Of a stretch of DNA of 64,000 bases, positions 52,076-64,000 are shown piece by piece. The notes beneath the pieces are model-generated. The model was given only the letters and a program-made list of their open reading frames with translations, was not told where the DNA came from and did not search any database. Position 1 is the first letter of the stretch. Every line of letters starts with the position of its first letter. A program made the translations under genes and the position numbers. Source of the DNA: Halicephalobus mephisto (lineage: Eukaryota; Nematoda; Chromadorea; Rhabditida; Panagrolaimidae); the NCBI GenBank assembly GCA_009193035.1, contig SWDT01000186.1, forward strand, positions 248,001-312,000, written 5' to 3'.

Positions 52076-54766
52076 ATGGACGAACAAGACGGATATAATG
52101 ATGAACAGCATTTAATTGGTAATCTGCTTCACGAAGAAGAGGGTCTAGCTTCAGTCAGAGGTTATTTCTTTTAGTTTTTATATATGAAACTTCACTTTTC
52201 AGATGGTAGAAATATGCCAACTCATCCATCACATCATCAGCTACCAATTGAACAAATGCCTAGAGCTGGAGTTTACTGGTCAGAACCACCGCCTCCTTAT
52301 TCGGCAGCGACTGGAGAATATCCGTGGAATACTACTCAACATCCTGGAGGTTCTGACTTCTTTTTCAAGTCATCTAACGGACTTAATGGATATGGAAATG
52401 GTACTAGGTATGGGAATTATGGCCAACAATGGGCCCCTCAACAAAAACCGATGGCTGCAGTTCAGCCGTTCCATGCCAATGAAGAAGATCTGCCAAAAAG
52501 TCCGCCGAATAGTCATTCTCCTGTTTCTGAAGGAAGAACATCTGATAGTGGCACTATTTCCCCCGAGCCAAAGGCAAAGATCAAATGGAAGAAGCTGGAT
52601 CTCGCTGTTGGCGATGATTCTCTCTATGCAAATCGTTCAAATAGGTTAGTTTTGTATCTTTTGAGAATCCATGTAAAAGCCATTTCTTAGTGAATTCATG
52701 CAACCAACTTACAAAAGCTATTCATCTGTAGCTCAGAAATATGGTGATTATTCCAATCACAAGCGCGTTTCTGGGTCGAATTCTGTACCACTGTCAAAGA
52801 GTTCATCTTCGATTGAGAAGGCTTTGAACAAAAACAAGAAATTAGTAAATCCGAAATCGCGGACTCCACCAAATCAGCCAGGGACTCCAAGTGATGCTTC
52901 GATAATCAAACCAGCAAAGATTATCGGACTGAATCCTATTGCGAGTGGGAACGAGCAACTAACGTTGAAACCTCATCTTGTTGCGTCCGGGATTAGTATG
53001 TCTTCTCCCAATATTGGTTCCAATCAGGTTGATGACTTCCAAAAGATCAAAAGGAAGAAGAAAGGTAAAAATGCAGGACAGAAAACAGAACCCAAAGCTG
53101 ATTCTGAGCAAAAAGCTGGAAGTCGATTTCTCGCTCTTGCTCAGCAATCTCAAAGTAGGTTAAATTCCCGGAAATTCTAACCAAATTTCTTATTTAGAAA
53201 TTGATGCTCTTGAAGATGGACTCACTGACGACGATGATGAAGAGGATCTAGAATATCTCCGACAAGTAGAGGAAAAGAAAGAAGAAATGCGAGCCAAAGC
53301 TAGAGCTGAACTTGCTGCTAATAATTCGACTGATGCTGAGAAAGCTGCAAAAATGCAGAAATTAGAAATTGACATGAAAGCAATGTTTTCTTCAAAGAAA
53401 AAACCAGGGAAAAATCGTATTTCTCATCGTCACAGAAACAAGAAAGATGGTTATACCGTTGCTGTTCCAGAATTCTTCAAATCTGTAGTTTCGTTGTTAT
53501 CAAAAGCAGTCTTATGGATTACTCTGTTTATCTGGAACCTTGTTTGTGACGTTGCTGAAAGATCGATGATTGTTGCGGTGAAATTCACAAAGTCATCCAA
53601 AGGCAAATTTGGGGAATGGATTAATTTGTTCTTTGGATCCCTAACTACGATTATTCGTCGGATATCTATTGAAATTGTGGATCACGTAAAATGGTATACA
53701 ATGATAGACCAGTCTCCAAGTTGCCAAATAGGATTAGCTCAAAATACCCCTTTTCCGAGCTGTTGTGAGGACGTTATCGAAAGACTATACTCAGTTCAGA
53801 ATGCCGATGCTTATTCTATTCTTGGATTGACAAAAAACTGTCTCTTTGAAGAGATAAAATTATATTATGATAAAATGACAACTCTATTGAAGCGGGATTC
53901 AATGTCAAATGTAGGATTAAATGAAGCACGTCAATTGATTCAGAATGCTTATGATTTGATTTTCACAACAGCAAAACGAGAAGACTATGATTCTACTTTA
54001 GAGCAATTGCCAGTAAGCATTATGATCTGGTAAAAATAATTTAAACATAATTTTAGCAAACTTTTGAATTACAACGTGATCTAGATGATTTACGCGCGTT
54101 GATCAATACAAAAGGCGCTGTCCTCCATTGTGAATGTGGCGACAATCATCCAATTATTCGATTTCATAATCATAGAGGACGTTATTGTCAAAAAGATAAT
54201 GTATATCATCCTCCAAAAAATGCAAGTTTTTGATTTTTCAAGAATTGCTTATAGCTAGGTTTCCAAAAATTGACTAATTAATTTTCAGGGTGATATTTGG
54301 ATGGAAAAACGATGTTTTGGATTAGTTCGTGTGTTCTTTGCCTCGATTAATGGCGTTATTTACGACATTACGAAGTGGTGTGAGTGTCCGAACAACGCTA
54401 TTCCGATACTACGAACAGGTCTTCATCAACCGGCTTTTCGATTGTATAAAATCGACGGTACCGCATCATGCTTAAGCAATTCGGGGACCGAGAAACATCG
54501 ATGTTCAACTCAGAGAAGCGAAGGATCTTCTGATTGCTTCATATTTGGCAACAATACATCGATTGCCATTGAGAATCTTTGCTGTTGTAACCTTTCGTTT
54601 TGCTCTATTCCCGAGAATATTATTCTTCACAACGTTCCATGTTGCTTTGGTGCTATACTGGCTGCTTACAATACAGCCACATCATCTATTTCGGGAGAAA
54701 AATCAGATCCAGATAGAGCTAGACGTGCTGGAAGACGCCGAAGATTTCGATAAACGTGTTTCCTAA
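52076..54766 (+). CDS. DNAJC14-like membrane J-domain protein, HPD lost
   Basis: Exons 52076-52160, 52203-52644, 52691-53154, 53198-54012, 54057-54221, 54289-54443 and, less surely, 54514-54766, give about 792 residues. The N-terminal third is Pro/Ser/Gln-rich and disordered. A coiled, charged stretch (DDDDEEDLEYLRQVEEKKEE) precedes a hydrophobic region (SLLSKAVLWITLFIWNLVC). Then a J-like domain, ADAYSILGLTKN, where the HPD triad is replaced by KRD, followed by the DNAJC14-specific C-x-C/H zinc-like module (HCECGDNHP, RYCQKDNVYHPP) and GVIYDITKWCECP. DNAJC14 acts in ER export of receptors. Intron 5 starts with GC (AAT|GCAAGT) rather than GT. The last exon is uncertain: frame 1 stays open to 54753 but is Cys/Ser-rich nonsense, whereas a 70-nt intron leads into a membrane-helix-like tail. 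Confidence 0.78.
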
Positions 54767-54943
54767 TGTTTTGCCGAAGGAACTGAATGCTGCCAAACAG
54801 CTAACGAGTGTTTGAATAGGTTTACGTCTTATGAAGTTGCATTTGCTTAGGTTATCACTTTTATGCGTGTTATGATTGTGGCTTTATGTTTTCTAGATTT
54901 TCCAAAGACCAACAGATAAGGTGGAGATTTTAAAATTCTTAGC

Positions 54944-56499
54944 CTAATGTATTGTTGGAGTTTTTCGAGGGCAAAATGAAGTTTCTCTTGGAACAATGGA
55001 TATATTTAATCGGGGGATAGAAGTCTTCTTGAAGATCCTAGAAGGTACATAAGTCGGCTTGGAGAAAATAGTTATGCCGTATTTTTTGAAAAATTCTCTA
55101 GTTGCAGTACGGTATTCACTGGAGTAGCGGGTCAAAACGAAGAGATTAGAGCCACAAGCAACGTTGATAGTGATTCCTAAGTAGAAAGGAATGAAGAACG
55201 ATAGTTCTTCTGAAAGTCGAAGCTTGAAGCTAACAATGGCACTGATGGAAGTGAGAGCCCAGGAACATATCATCAGAGTGCATAAGATAAGAAGGGATTT
55301 AAAGAGTTTCTTTGTTGTGGTACTGGAATTGATCTTATAATGTATAGTGATCCCGATGATGACGTAGATAGCAACTGATCCGAACACGAGAGCAGCTGTT
55401 GTGAATGACAACACATTGAGAGGAGGTCCATGGATGGCTAAAAAGTTTACTACAATTCCTTGTTTCGAAATAGAGTTTGGACTTTCGAAAAAATTCTCAA
55501 AACTTCTAAAAGAAAGTGAGAATTTTAGGAATAAAAACAGTTTTACAAAAATCAGTGTAGATGAACACCGTGTCTATTTTTTGGTTAGATGAAAAAGACA
55601 AAACATCTTGTATTTTTAAGGGAATTTTTTTCATTTTTAAATTTCTTTTTTTTCAAAATAGTTCAAGCTACTATAATCAGGCATTTTGATGATATTAAAG
55701 AACTTCCTTACCTTCAGTAACTAGACAGACTACCATGATTTCTTTATTTTCTACTGTGTTGACATAGCCAAGGTACAGAAGATACATACTGTACCCCATA
55801 CAAATAGCAACAATACTTCCTAAATACAGCAATTTGTTGAGTCTTGGATGTCTGATGGGGAACAATGTGGAGATAAGTCTGTCGAAAGCAATGAAGAAAG
55901 TCAAGCTCATTCCGAAAGTAGTGCCGATCAATGGAACAATCATAATTTTGAAACAAGTTGACAAATTGTTAAAATTCGTGCCCGAATAAAGGAGATATGC
56001 TAGGTAGAAATGAGCTAGAACATGTAAGGAATCAAAAAAACACTGCATTGCTAGAAGGTAATTTGCCATAGAGCGGAGGTTTCTAGAAACAATTTAGAAA
56101 TTAAAAATAACTTTTTAATACTTAATGATTTTGTTTAGCTACCCTGTACTTATTGTTCATAACGATAGCATCTAGAGGGAAAGAAAAAGTACTTTTTTCA
56201 GCCTCTATTCAAGATTATTTGTGGAGTCGGAGAGCGATTAATTTCAGGAATTATTTCAGAAATCACTATTTTTTCCAAAACCTTTAAAACTTACTTTGAT
56301 GATGCAGTAATAATAATTACTACTGTATTTGCCAGAATTCCTATAGTATTAACAACAACCATGACACATATCGCTGGCATTGCCAAAGGCAGAATACCGT
56401 AGTCCTTGTATTTCTCATAGAACTAAAAATTAAAATTAAATAGGATTTTAAAAAATCCTAAAAACATACCGTATTTATGGGAGGATGAGCACTTTTCAT
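54944..56499 (-). CDS. Seven-helix chemoreceptor, SRSX-like, copy A
   Basis: Four exons, 56499-56470, 56422-56295, 56082-55712 and 55437-54944, give 340 residues. Predicted helices: ILPLAMPAICVMVVVNTIGI (TM1), LLAMQCFFDSLHVLAHFYLA, GMSLTFFIAFDRLISTLFPI (TM3 with a DRL in place of DRY), LYLGSIVAICMGYSMYLLYL, VLSFTTAALVFGSVAIYVII, LFKSLLILCTLMICSWALTS and FFIPFYLGITINVACGSNLF, then YSSEYRTATREFF. The layout fits nematode serpentine receptors, most like SRSX; the ligand is unknown. Exon lengths 30, 128 and 371 nt are shared with copy C. Such genes are usually expressed in chemosensory neurons and arranged in tandem clusters. Confidence 0.82.
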
Positions 56500-58695
56500 T
56501 TTTTGAAAATAAGTTCCAAGTGAGAATTACTTTTTTAAATATTATTTGTAATTTTAGAAATAATAATATAGGAATAAAAGTAATTCTTTTGTAATTGCAC
56601 TGAAAAATCCTTTATTAATTAGAAATAAATCCAAAGGAAAAATTTTTTTAAAAATTTTGAAATACAATTTTTTACAAAATAATTATTGTAAAAAAATCGT
56701 TTCAAAATTTGCAACTGAAATGCGTTCTGGGAAATGTTATAAAATGTATTTCTGTTAAAAAAGATCGACAAAGCTAGAAATTGAAGGATTGTGAGGATAT
56801 TTTGGAAGAAATTTTTTATAAATTTGTCACTATTTATATGATAAAAAATTACTTCAAATAGCTGCAAGATAGCTCACAAAATATTCCTGATTTCAACATA
56901 GACTTTTTTCAGAAATTGAAGAACAGCTTAAAAAGTTCAGAAAACTTTAATTGAAAAATTATAATCAGATAGATGTAATATTTATATAGACCAGAGAAAT
57001 TTCTTTTTATTTTTCTTCTGTGTTAAATTCAAGAGTTGAAAATATTGAGGAAAATTTTAGTTGCGTACAATATGACCAAAGTGTAATTTTTTACTCTTTT
57101 GAAAACGCTTAAGGTTGAAAGAGATAGAAATAAATAAATTATAAAATCTAATCTTTTTGAAAAGTTGACCATTCAAAAGTTCAATGAGAAAGTTCATAAA
57201 TGAGAAACAGACACGGATACAATTTCAAAAAGCAGTTAACGACAATAGAACTCGAATCCACGCCTCTGAGGAGTCTGGTGTTTTAAAAGTCATTTTACAG
57301 AAGTTGGAACTTTTTAAAAACTCGGAATAATTTTTTAAATTTAAAAGTAATTAAATTATCAAATTATGAATCGAAAAAAGAACTAGAAAATTTCCTCAGA
57401 ATCAAAATCTATGATATTTTATATTGCAAAGGCCAATCACCAGTTCTAACTTTAGATCCTGCACAACCTCAAAATTATGTAATTTAGCGTTTAAAAATAG
57501 CTATTTCATAATGCAAAACAGTTTGTGATTTTTTTATGCTATTAATCTATTCAACGAGCAATGTATTTTTTTGTTCATTTTGAGATTACATTTTTCAGTT
57601 ATAGTTTTAACCAATTTTACGAAATTACGTTTTATACAATAGGTAATCTATTTGACAAAAATAATCAATGTTAGTTCATTATCTGTGTTGTAGACTATGA
57701 CTTGGTTCACACAGTTCTATCGTCGTATAAGGGGGAATAGTACTTTTTCTTTATTATCATATAGCAAGATCACAGTACATTATATATTCTAAATCTAAAG
57801 GAACAATAAATTAATATAAAGAATAAACAGAAAATAATACAAGAGAAATTTAAGCAATGATAATCTCTGCCGCGTGATAATAAGAGGATTTGATGACTTC
57901 TTTAAATATTAGGGTTCTGTGCCTTACTCGATTTTTCTTCAAAGACAAATGTACTTTTATGGACTTTGGGAGATCTCGCGTCAGGATCAGATTTACGTTC
58001 TACGATAATCTAAACTTTTAAACTCTCGGTGAGTTTTATACCTGCAGTAGCTATATCCTTGTAGTCATCTTTTAATATTTCCCTTCCGTAGTAATATGTT
58101 TTTCGGTATTCTCCAGATGATTTCTATCCATAATATATTCCAGGAAAGATTAGTCAACATCCGATTTTAGTTGCAGAAATCTTAACAATTGATGTAGGTA
58201 CTGTAATATGTATAAAACTTGTACTTTTCATGCAAAAATACAAATAATACCTTTTTAGTTTTAATTAAACTTTTGTTTATTTCTTCTAATAAATGGTGAT
58301 TGAGATTTCTGTCAACTTTAAGTTTTGTTCTCAGGGATGCTGTCAATAATAAATTTTTTGTGAGTATCGTCATATTGATTTTATTCAACTTTAGAATCAT
58401 TCGCGTCAAAATTCACTTTTAATGCTTACTTATGTGGTCTTCTTTTATAGTATATTAATGAAGATTTCAGTTTAACGACTTAGAAATGATGAATTTCCTA
58501 GCTGCATTTTAGGAATTCATAAACTCTTTCTGAAACCAAACTACAAAACTAAACTTGATTTCCAAATGCTTTTAATGATAATTTTTATTGACAAGTTCAC
58601 TACCTGTTTGTTAAAATACACAAGATAGATTATAACAGACAGTGTTTCGCAGATGTCGGGGTACTGAATCAAATGATATATAGCATTCCAAAATC
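56500..58695. other. Intergenic, AT-rich
   Basis: 2.2 kb upstream of receptor A. No gene is supported. At 57235-57285 the minus strand reads AGAGGCGTGGATTCGAGTTC, resembling the 3' half of a tRNA-Leu, but there is no matching 5' half. Confidence 0.45.
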
Positions 58696-59840
58696 TTACA
58701 TAATGGTGTGATTAGTACCATCCGTCTTTTTTGTGCTAATAGGGATTGTATGAAGAACTTTAGAATTATCGACAATTGGTTTAAAAAATAAATTGATTCC
58801 AAATCTGTTGAAAAACTCTTTAGCTGCAGCGCGGTACTCACTGGAGTAACGGGTCAAAACGAAGAAGTTAGAAGCACAAGCAGCATTAACTGGAATCGCA
58901 TTGTAGAAGGAAATAAAGAAAATCACTTCTTCTGAGAGTCCAAGAGCGAAACAGATAGTACCATTACCGGTGGCGAAGATCCATGAGCACATTGATATCA
59001 TACAAAGAATAAAGAGAGATTTGAAGAGTTTCTTGAGTGTTGTACTAGAGTTGCCTTTATGATGGATATAGATTCCAATAAGTATATAGATCAAGACCGA
59101 TCCACTGATGAGAGCAACCGTTATAGCCGTTATGGTACTGAGAAGAGATCTGTGGAGACCTAAAACAATTGTAACTGATTTGATTAATTTCAGCGTTTTA
59201 AGAAGAATATAAAAATGTTAGGAGAAAATTGAAGAATTTCGAGAAGAAAGAATAAGTTAACAAGAATCAACGTGGAATGCCAGTATATCTTCGTTTTAAT
59301 TAAATAAAGAAGATATAAAGACATTATACATTAATTCTTTGGGAACTTTTTGCTTTAATTGGCAAAATTCTACAGTTTTCTCTTCATAACTGTTTGATTT
59401 TTTCTGAAAGGATCATAACTATTATAATTAAATATTTCTTCCGTAATTCAACAGAAATAACCATCTTACTTTCAGTAAGCAAGCAGACCACCATGAGTTC
59501 TTTATCTTCTTCTGCTTTCAGATATGCAATGTACAAGACGTACATGGTGATTCCCGTACAGATAGCTATGATGGCTCCCAAGTACAAAAACTTGTTTATC
59601 CTCTGGTGTCTAAAGGGAAACAACGTAGCGATGAGTCTGTCTAAAGCAATTAAGAAGACCAGATATATTCCAAACAGAATGCCGATCAAGGGGATAGTCA
59701 TGATGTGAAGACATGTTGGAAGAGTGTCAAAGTTCTTGCCTGAATAGACAACGTAAGCGAGATAATAGTGAGCTGAAGCATGAACGGCATCGAAGAAACA
59801 TTGGAATCCCAAAAGATAATTGGTTGTAGAACGAAGGTTT
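58696..59840 (-). pseudogene. SRSX-like chemoreceptor, copy B, 5' truncated
   Basis: Exons 59840-59470 (371 nt) and 59159-58696 correspond to exons 3 and 4 of copies A and C, and are open and correctly phased (ALDRLIATLFPFRH, LFKSLFILCMISMCSWIF, YSSEYRAAAKEFF). The exons that should encode the start codon and TM1 (30 and 128 nt, beginning FYEKYKDYG in the paralogues) are not found in the 1.9 kb upstream. Either the first helix is lost and the gene is a recent pseudogene, or its 5' exons have diverged or been replaced. Its reading frames are undamaged, so the loss, if real, is recent. Confidence 0.65.
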
Positions 59841-61738
59841 CTAGAAGGTTTGAAGTTAGAGGAAGTTACTAATTTAGACGATTAAGCGTCATTCATAGTC
59901 ATTAACCAAGATTGTTTACAAAAGTATGTAATAGGTTTTGAGAATTGATTGGATTTGGATTCACATTGTCAAGAAAGATCATATCTAGAACTGTCGGCTA
60001 GATTACTGGAGCCTTGACAATTATTTATAATTACACATAGCAAGGTCTAGAGAATATCTTAGAATAAACTTAAGGAAATTCAAAATACAATAAAGCTGGA
60101 AATCGAGAACTGAGGAAATTATTGAAGTTGAATTCCTCAAACATCTGTTGAACCTTTGAGAAATAATTTTGTTAATAGATATGCCAAAATATTATAATGA
60201 GTAAATTTCCTTAACGCCATGATACATAATGAAATGTATACTTTCTAAACAACCATACAAAATTCATATCCCAAGCGTCAATTAATGGATTTTTCATTCC
60301 CTCAAATTTTAATCCTTTTATTTTGTAAGTCATTTGAAAATATATCTGAAATAACTCTTTGACGTGATATATTCGACAAAAAGCATTATGAAACCAAGTG
60401 AATTCATATATTTCTGCACAGCAACTAATGTTAGTACTTTTAAAATACTTTCATAACTCTTCTCCCACAAATGAAGTTTAACAACTCAATTATTTCCCAG
60501 ATAACGATATAACTAACGTCGTCATTCAACAAGAAATAAAACCTGTTTCTTATTTCCCAAGTTTAAAAAAAGTCAATAGAAATGATATCAAAGTAGAAAG
60601 AAAAATTGTCATATCGTGTCTTAACGTTAGTGGATATGAATAGTTCATATATCATTCAATACCTGTTTATGTTCCATTTATACCAGATATATTAGCATTT
60701 AAAGCTCTCTATTGATTAAATTATTAATGTTTTTCGGGTTCAAGTGCAAATGAATTTTCAATCCGATGATTCCTAAAATAGATCAATAAATTCTCAAGAA
60801 TGTTGTATATGGCTGAATTCATCATTGAAAAATTGATCAAACGTTGGCTAAATTATAATTTAGCGTACGAGTGTTAATCAATAAGCTAATCACAAGATTT
60901 AGGTGATAATCACTTTTGTGTTTTATTCGCTTCCAAATCTTATGGTCATAGTTGTAAATTCAATGAATTTGTTTTCAACGGATTTAGTCATCTGAAATAT
61001 ACGATCTCAATGGAAGTTTATCCATCCAGTAAAGTTCAATTTAGTCTGCTTTAACCAGTATTAAAGTACAAATATGGACACTTATTGCATACACTTACTG
61101 GTCTAAAATATTCAAACCTTGTCATCCATTGACCTTTGATACACTAAAAAGGGGTTATTGGTCTGTGATGGGCAGACCTTCATTATTCACCAAAAGACTG
61201 TAGGGTCCCATTATGTCTTCGATATCAACATGTGCTTTATTCATATACCGATTATTAGATAAAGTGGAGGGGAAATTCTCGTCCAAACGAGAATAAACTC
61301 GGGCCAATCAGACTACAGTTAAAACAAAAACTGACTTTTATGCTTTGGGCACGTTTCTCAAAACGTCAGCTGACTGAACGAAACGTACTTTTCTTCAAGC
61401 CATTAATACTTTGCTTTCGTTCTTTGTGCCTACAATATTAATACAAAGCGAAATTCATAGCACACGTTCTCATAAAGAAATTATATGAAACTCATACAGT
61501 ATATTAATTACATGAATTGCGAAACAGATTTGTATTAATATAACTTATCACTATCACCCATTCTACAAGTTATCAACTCAAATATAGCATCTCTGTAATT
61601 TCCGTTTGTCAGAGTACTTAATCCTTTAGGATATTTGCTCCTAATTTGGTTACTGTTTGTACACTTGCTACGACTATACATTTATTATTCTCGGGTTTTC
61701 GAATATTAACAGATGATGGTGTTGGTGAATTTTGACTC
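59841..61738. other. Intergenic between receptor copies B and C
   Basis: AT-rich and non-coding; searched by eye for the missing first exons of copy B without success. 61270-61330 has a short GC-richer phrase (GTCCAAACGAGAATAAACTC). Nothing else seen. Confidence 0.45.
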
Positions 61739-63147
61739 TTAGTTTGTAACATTCGTAATGGTTTTCCGAGCTCTAAATTGCATTGTTTCTTTTGGCATAA
61801 CAGATGCAATGGGTTTGTGTATGGTAGTTTTGCCAAAAATTCTGGAATTTCCAGCAATTGGTTGGAAGAAGGTAGTGATTCCAAATCTGTTGAAAAATTC
61901 TCTGGTAGCAGTACGGTACTCACTTGAATAGCGGGTCAAAACGAAGAAATTGGAAGCACAAGCAATGTTGATAGTGATTCCTAAGTAAAGAGGGACGAAG
62001 AAAATTATTTCTTCTGAGAGCCCGAAAATGCCACATAGAATAACAGTAACGGTAGTAAAAGCCCATGAGCACACCATGATAACACAGAGAATAAGAAGAG
62101 ATTTGAAAAGTTTCTTTGTTGTTGAACTGGAATTTCCTTTGTAGTGGATAAAAATACCAATAACCAAGTAGATAAAAATGCCTCCAAAGATGAGACCAAA
62201 TACTGTATATGCCAAAATTGTGGATGGAGTTCCATGGATACCTAAAAATAATATAATGAGAAAGAAATACTTGATTTTTTGATGACCGATATTGAAGAAC
62301 AATTACAGTAACCTAGGAAAGAAATCTTTTTTTAAAATTTGCAAATTTGCTTTTTGCATTTTGCGAAATCTTGTGAAACATTAAAAGCACTATTATGAAA
62401 TATTTTTCACACTTTGACTTGAGTATACTTTACCTTCAATAATTAAGCAAATCACCATAGCCTCCTTGTGCTCTCTTGCATTGAGATAGCCAAGATAAAT
62501 TATATAACTTGAATATGCCATACAGATACACATAATGCTCGCCAAATACAGTAATTTGTTCATTCTTTGATATTTGAGAGGAAACAATGTGACGATTAGT
62601 CTGTCGAAAGCTGTGAAGAAAACCAGCTGTGTTCCAACAATATAGCCAATCAGAGGAGCAATCATGATTTTGAAACAGTCGGAAAGAGTATCAAAGTTCT
62701 TGCCTGAATAGACAGCATAACCTAGATAATAATGAGCTAGCAAGTGGACAGAATCAAAGAAACATTGTATTGCCAGAAGGTAATTTGTCGTGGACCGGAG
62801 ATGTCTAGAAGGTTCGAAATTAAAGCGAGTAACTAGTTTATCTTGTTAATATGTTCCAATTGCCATTTCAAACTCTTTATAAAGGTAGGTGACAACAGTT
62901 GGTTTTTGCAACCACCATTTGCTAAAAAATCTTTGAAACTCACTTTGACGCCGCGGTAATGATAATCACTAGTGTATTCGCGATTATTCCTGTGGTGTTG
63001 ATGATAATCAAGGCGGATACTGCAGGTACAGCCGAAGGCAGAATACCGTAGTCCTTGTATTTCTCATAGAACTAAAAATTAAGATTAACTAAAATTCCTA
63101 AAAGTTGAAAATCATACCGGATTTACGAGGGGTTCTCCATGTTCCAT
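61739..63147 (-). CDS. Seven-helix chemoreceptor, SRSX-like, copy C
   Basis: Four exons, 63147-63118, 63071-62944, 62804-62434 and 62241-61739, give 343 residues. It is closely similar to copy A throughout: FYEKYKDYGILPSAVPAV, TTNYLLAIQCFFDSVH, FFTAFDRLIVTLFPLKY, IHGTPSTILAYTVFGLIF, GLSEEIIFFVPLYLGITINI and YSSEYRTATREFFNRFGITT. The second exon starts with the same 20-odd bases as in copy A, so the pair is a recent tandem duplication. A G-protein-coupled chemosensory role is inferred from family. The C-terminal tail diverges from A and is basic. Confidence 0.84.
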
Positions 63148-64000
63148 TTTTGAAAACAGTGAAAATTTCTAATGTATCGTCTAGAAATACAAATATACAA
63201 CAATAGTTATTTATTGTTGTACTTTACTAGAAAATAAAGTATCAATTAAAAATAAATTCAGGTAAAAATTTCTCCGAAAACTTCAGTAAAAATTTTTACC
63301 CAACTAGTTGCTCGCTGTCAAAACCAAATTCAATGTCAGTCTGTAACTGAAAGTTGTTGGGAAATTTTATTAAATATACCTTTTTGAACAAATAACAAAG
63401 AAGAATTAAAGTATTGTGTGTACTGTCAAAGTATAAAAAAGCTTTTTCAAGTTTGCCATTACTTTCTTTAAAATACAATTGAATACAATATTTAGAAACG
63501 GTACTGTTGTACCTGAGAAGCTTTTATAATTATAAAACATTTTTGTTTTTGTAATTATAGTTGGAGAAATAAAATGGTAAAAATTTGATCCAGATATTAT
63601 GTGTCAAAAAATTATCCTAAATGTGCTTATTTTTACAAGTTTTTTCTCATTTATTTTTGTGCAGTATTTAAGAATCTAAAAAAGCAGTGCAAACTTTACA
63701 AAATAATTAGAGTTAAATACAATGTGACAATTCCTTTGTTTTCTAATAAAAGTTAGTAATTTTAGGTGATGAAAGACCACAGATAAGTTTCACTTTTGAA
63801 ATTGAACTTTTGCAAAGTTGATAAAAAAAAAGCCGAACAGAGGTTATTTATAAATGAATAAGAGTTTTCTGTAGAATTCTCAGAAGAAATATATTTCTAT
63901 AAGTGGCATTTTGACTCATTTCAAAAGAAACTAATAGCTTAAACTACTTTTTTGATTATGCAATATTTAAAATAATCTTGTACAAAAAGATAAAGAGAAA
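63148..64000. other. Upstream of receptor C, no gene seen
   Basis: AT-rich window edge. Presumably includes the receptor C promoter; the minus-strand ORF 63296-63478 has no recognisable content. Confidence 0.4.

Noticed and set aside
54444..54753. Frame 1 continuation of the DNAJC14-like protein
   Set aside because: Cys/Ser-rich composition unlike the protein, and it is an out-of-frame shadow of a better coding frame.
57235..57285. tRNA-Leu-like 3' half on the minus strand
   Set aside because: The T-loop-like motif is present but there is no acceptor 5' strand, D arm or anticodon arm; the T stem relies on G-U pairs. At most a tRNA fragment.

Overview
This is eukaryotic DNA from a nematode, most likely a rhabditid close to Caenorhabditis. 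Nearly every gene is recognisably orthologous to a worm gene (rab-3, ire-1, unc-105, dph-5, arx-4). Most introns are only 40-47 nt, with GTAAG-type donors and TTTTCAG/TTTTTAG acceptors, several starts sit just after a TTTCAG that could accept a trans-spliced leader, and intergenic DNA is very AT-rich and full of foldback repeats. ire-1/unc-105, rab-3, msra-1 and dph-5 are, from memory, chromosome II genes in C. elegans, so the block may be syntenic with that chromosome. It is not C. elegans itself: proteins and non-coding DNA are clearly diverged.

Layout. 0.6-6.6 kb: rab-3 and arx-4 on the minus strand, separated by AT-rich repeats. 8.5-16.8 kb: two tandem plus-strand UDP-glycosyltransferase genes with a decayed retroelement between them; the 3' halves of the pair are nearly identical while the 5' exons are not. 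17-18.5 kb: an intron-containing tRNA-Ser(AGA), an SL1-like fragment and a tandem repeat. 18.4-25.4 kb: an unrecognised 208-aa gene (+), a Skp1-related gene (-), a YJU2B/CCDC130 splicing-factor gene (-), and dph-5 plus msra-1 (+), which may form a two-gene operon. 25.5-30.5 kb: an Inscuteable homologue (-) whose introns hold MITE-like elements and a 5S rRNA-like gene. 33.5-44.8 kb: ire-1 (+) with a whole DEG/ENaC channel gene (unc-105) on the opposite strand inside its fourth intron. 45.7-50.2 kb: an INPP5E-type phosphoinositide 5-phosphatase (+) with a second 5S-like gene in an intron. 52-54.8 kb: a DNAJC14-like gene (+). 54.9-63.2 kb: three minus-strand paralogous chemoreceptor genes, the middle one lacking its first two exons.

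Most genes are housekeeping or neuronal (vesicle release, actin nucleation, unfolded protein response, ubiquitin ligase, diphthamide synthesis, redox repair) and do not form one pathway. The most interesting non-gene signals are: the 5S-headed composite unit found at two intronic sites, both in host sense, with compensatory helix changes against C. elegans 5S; the patchwork homogenisation of the UGT pair; the nested ire-1/unc-105 locus with an alternative unc-105 first exon; the tRNA-Ser intron; and several palindromic repeat families. All exon boundaries were read by eye from splice consensus and frame continuity.
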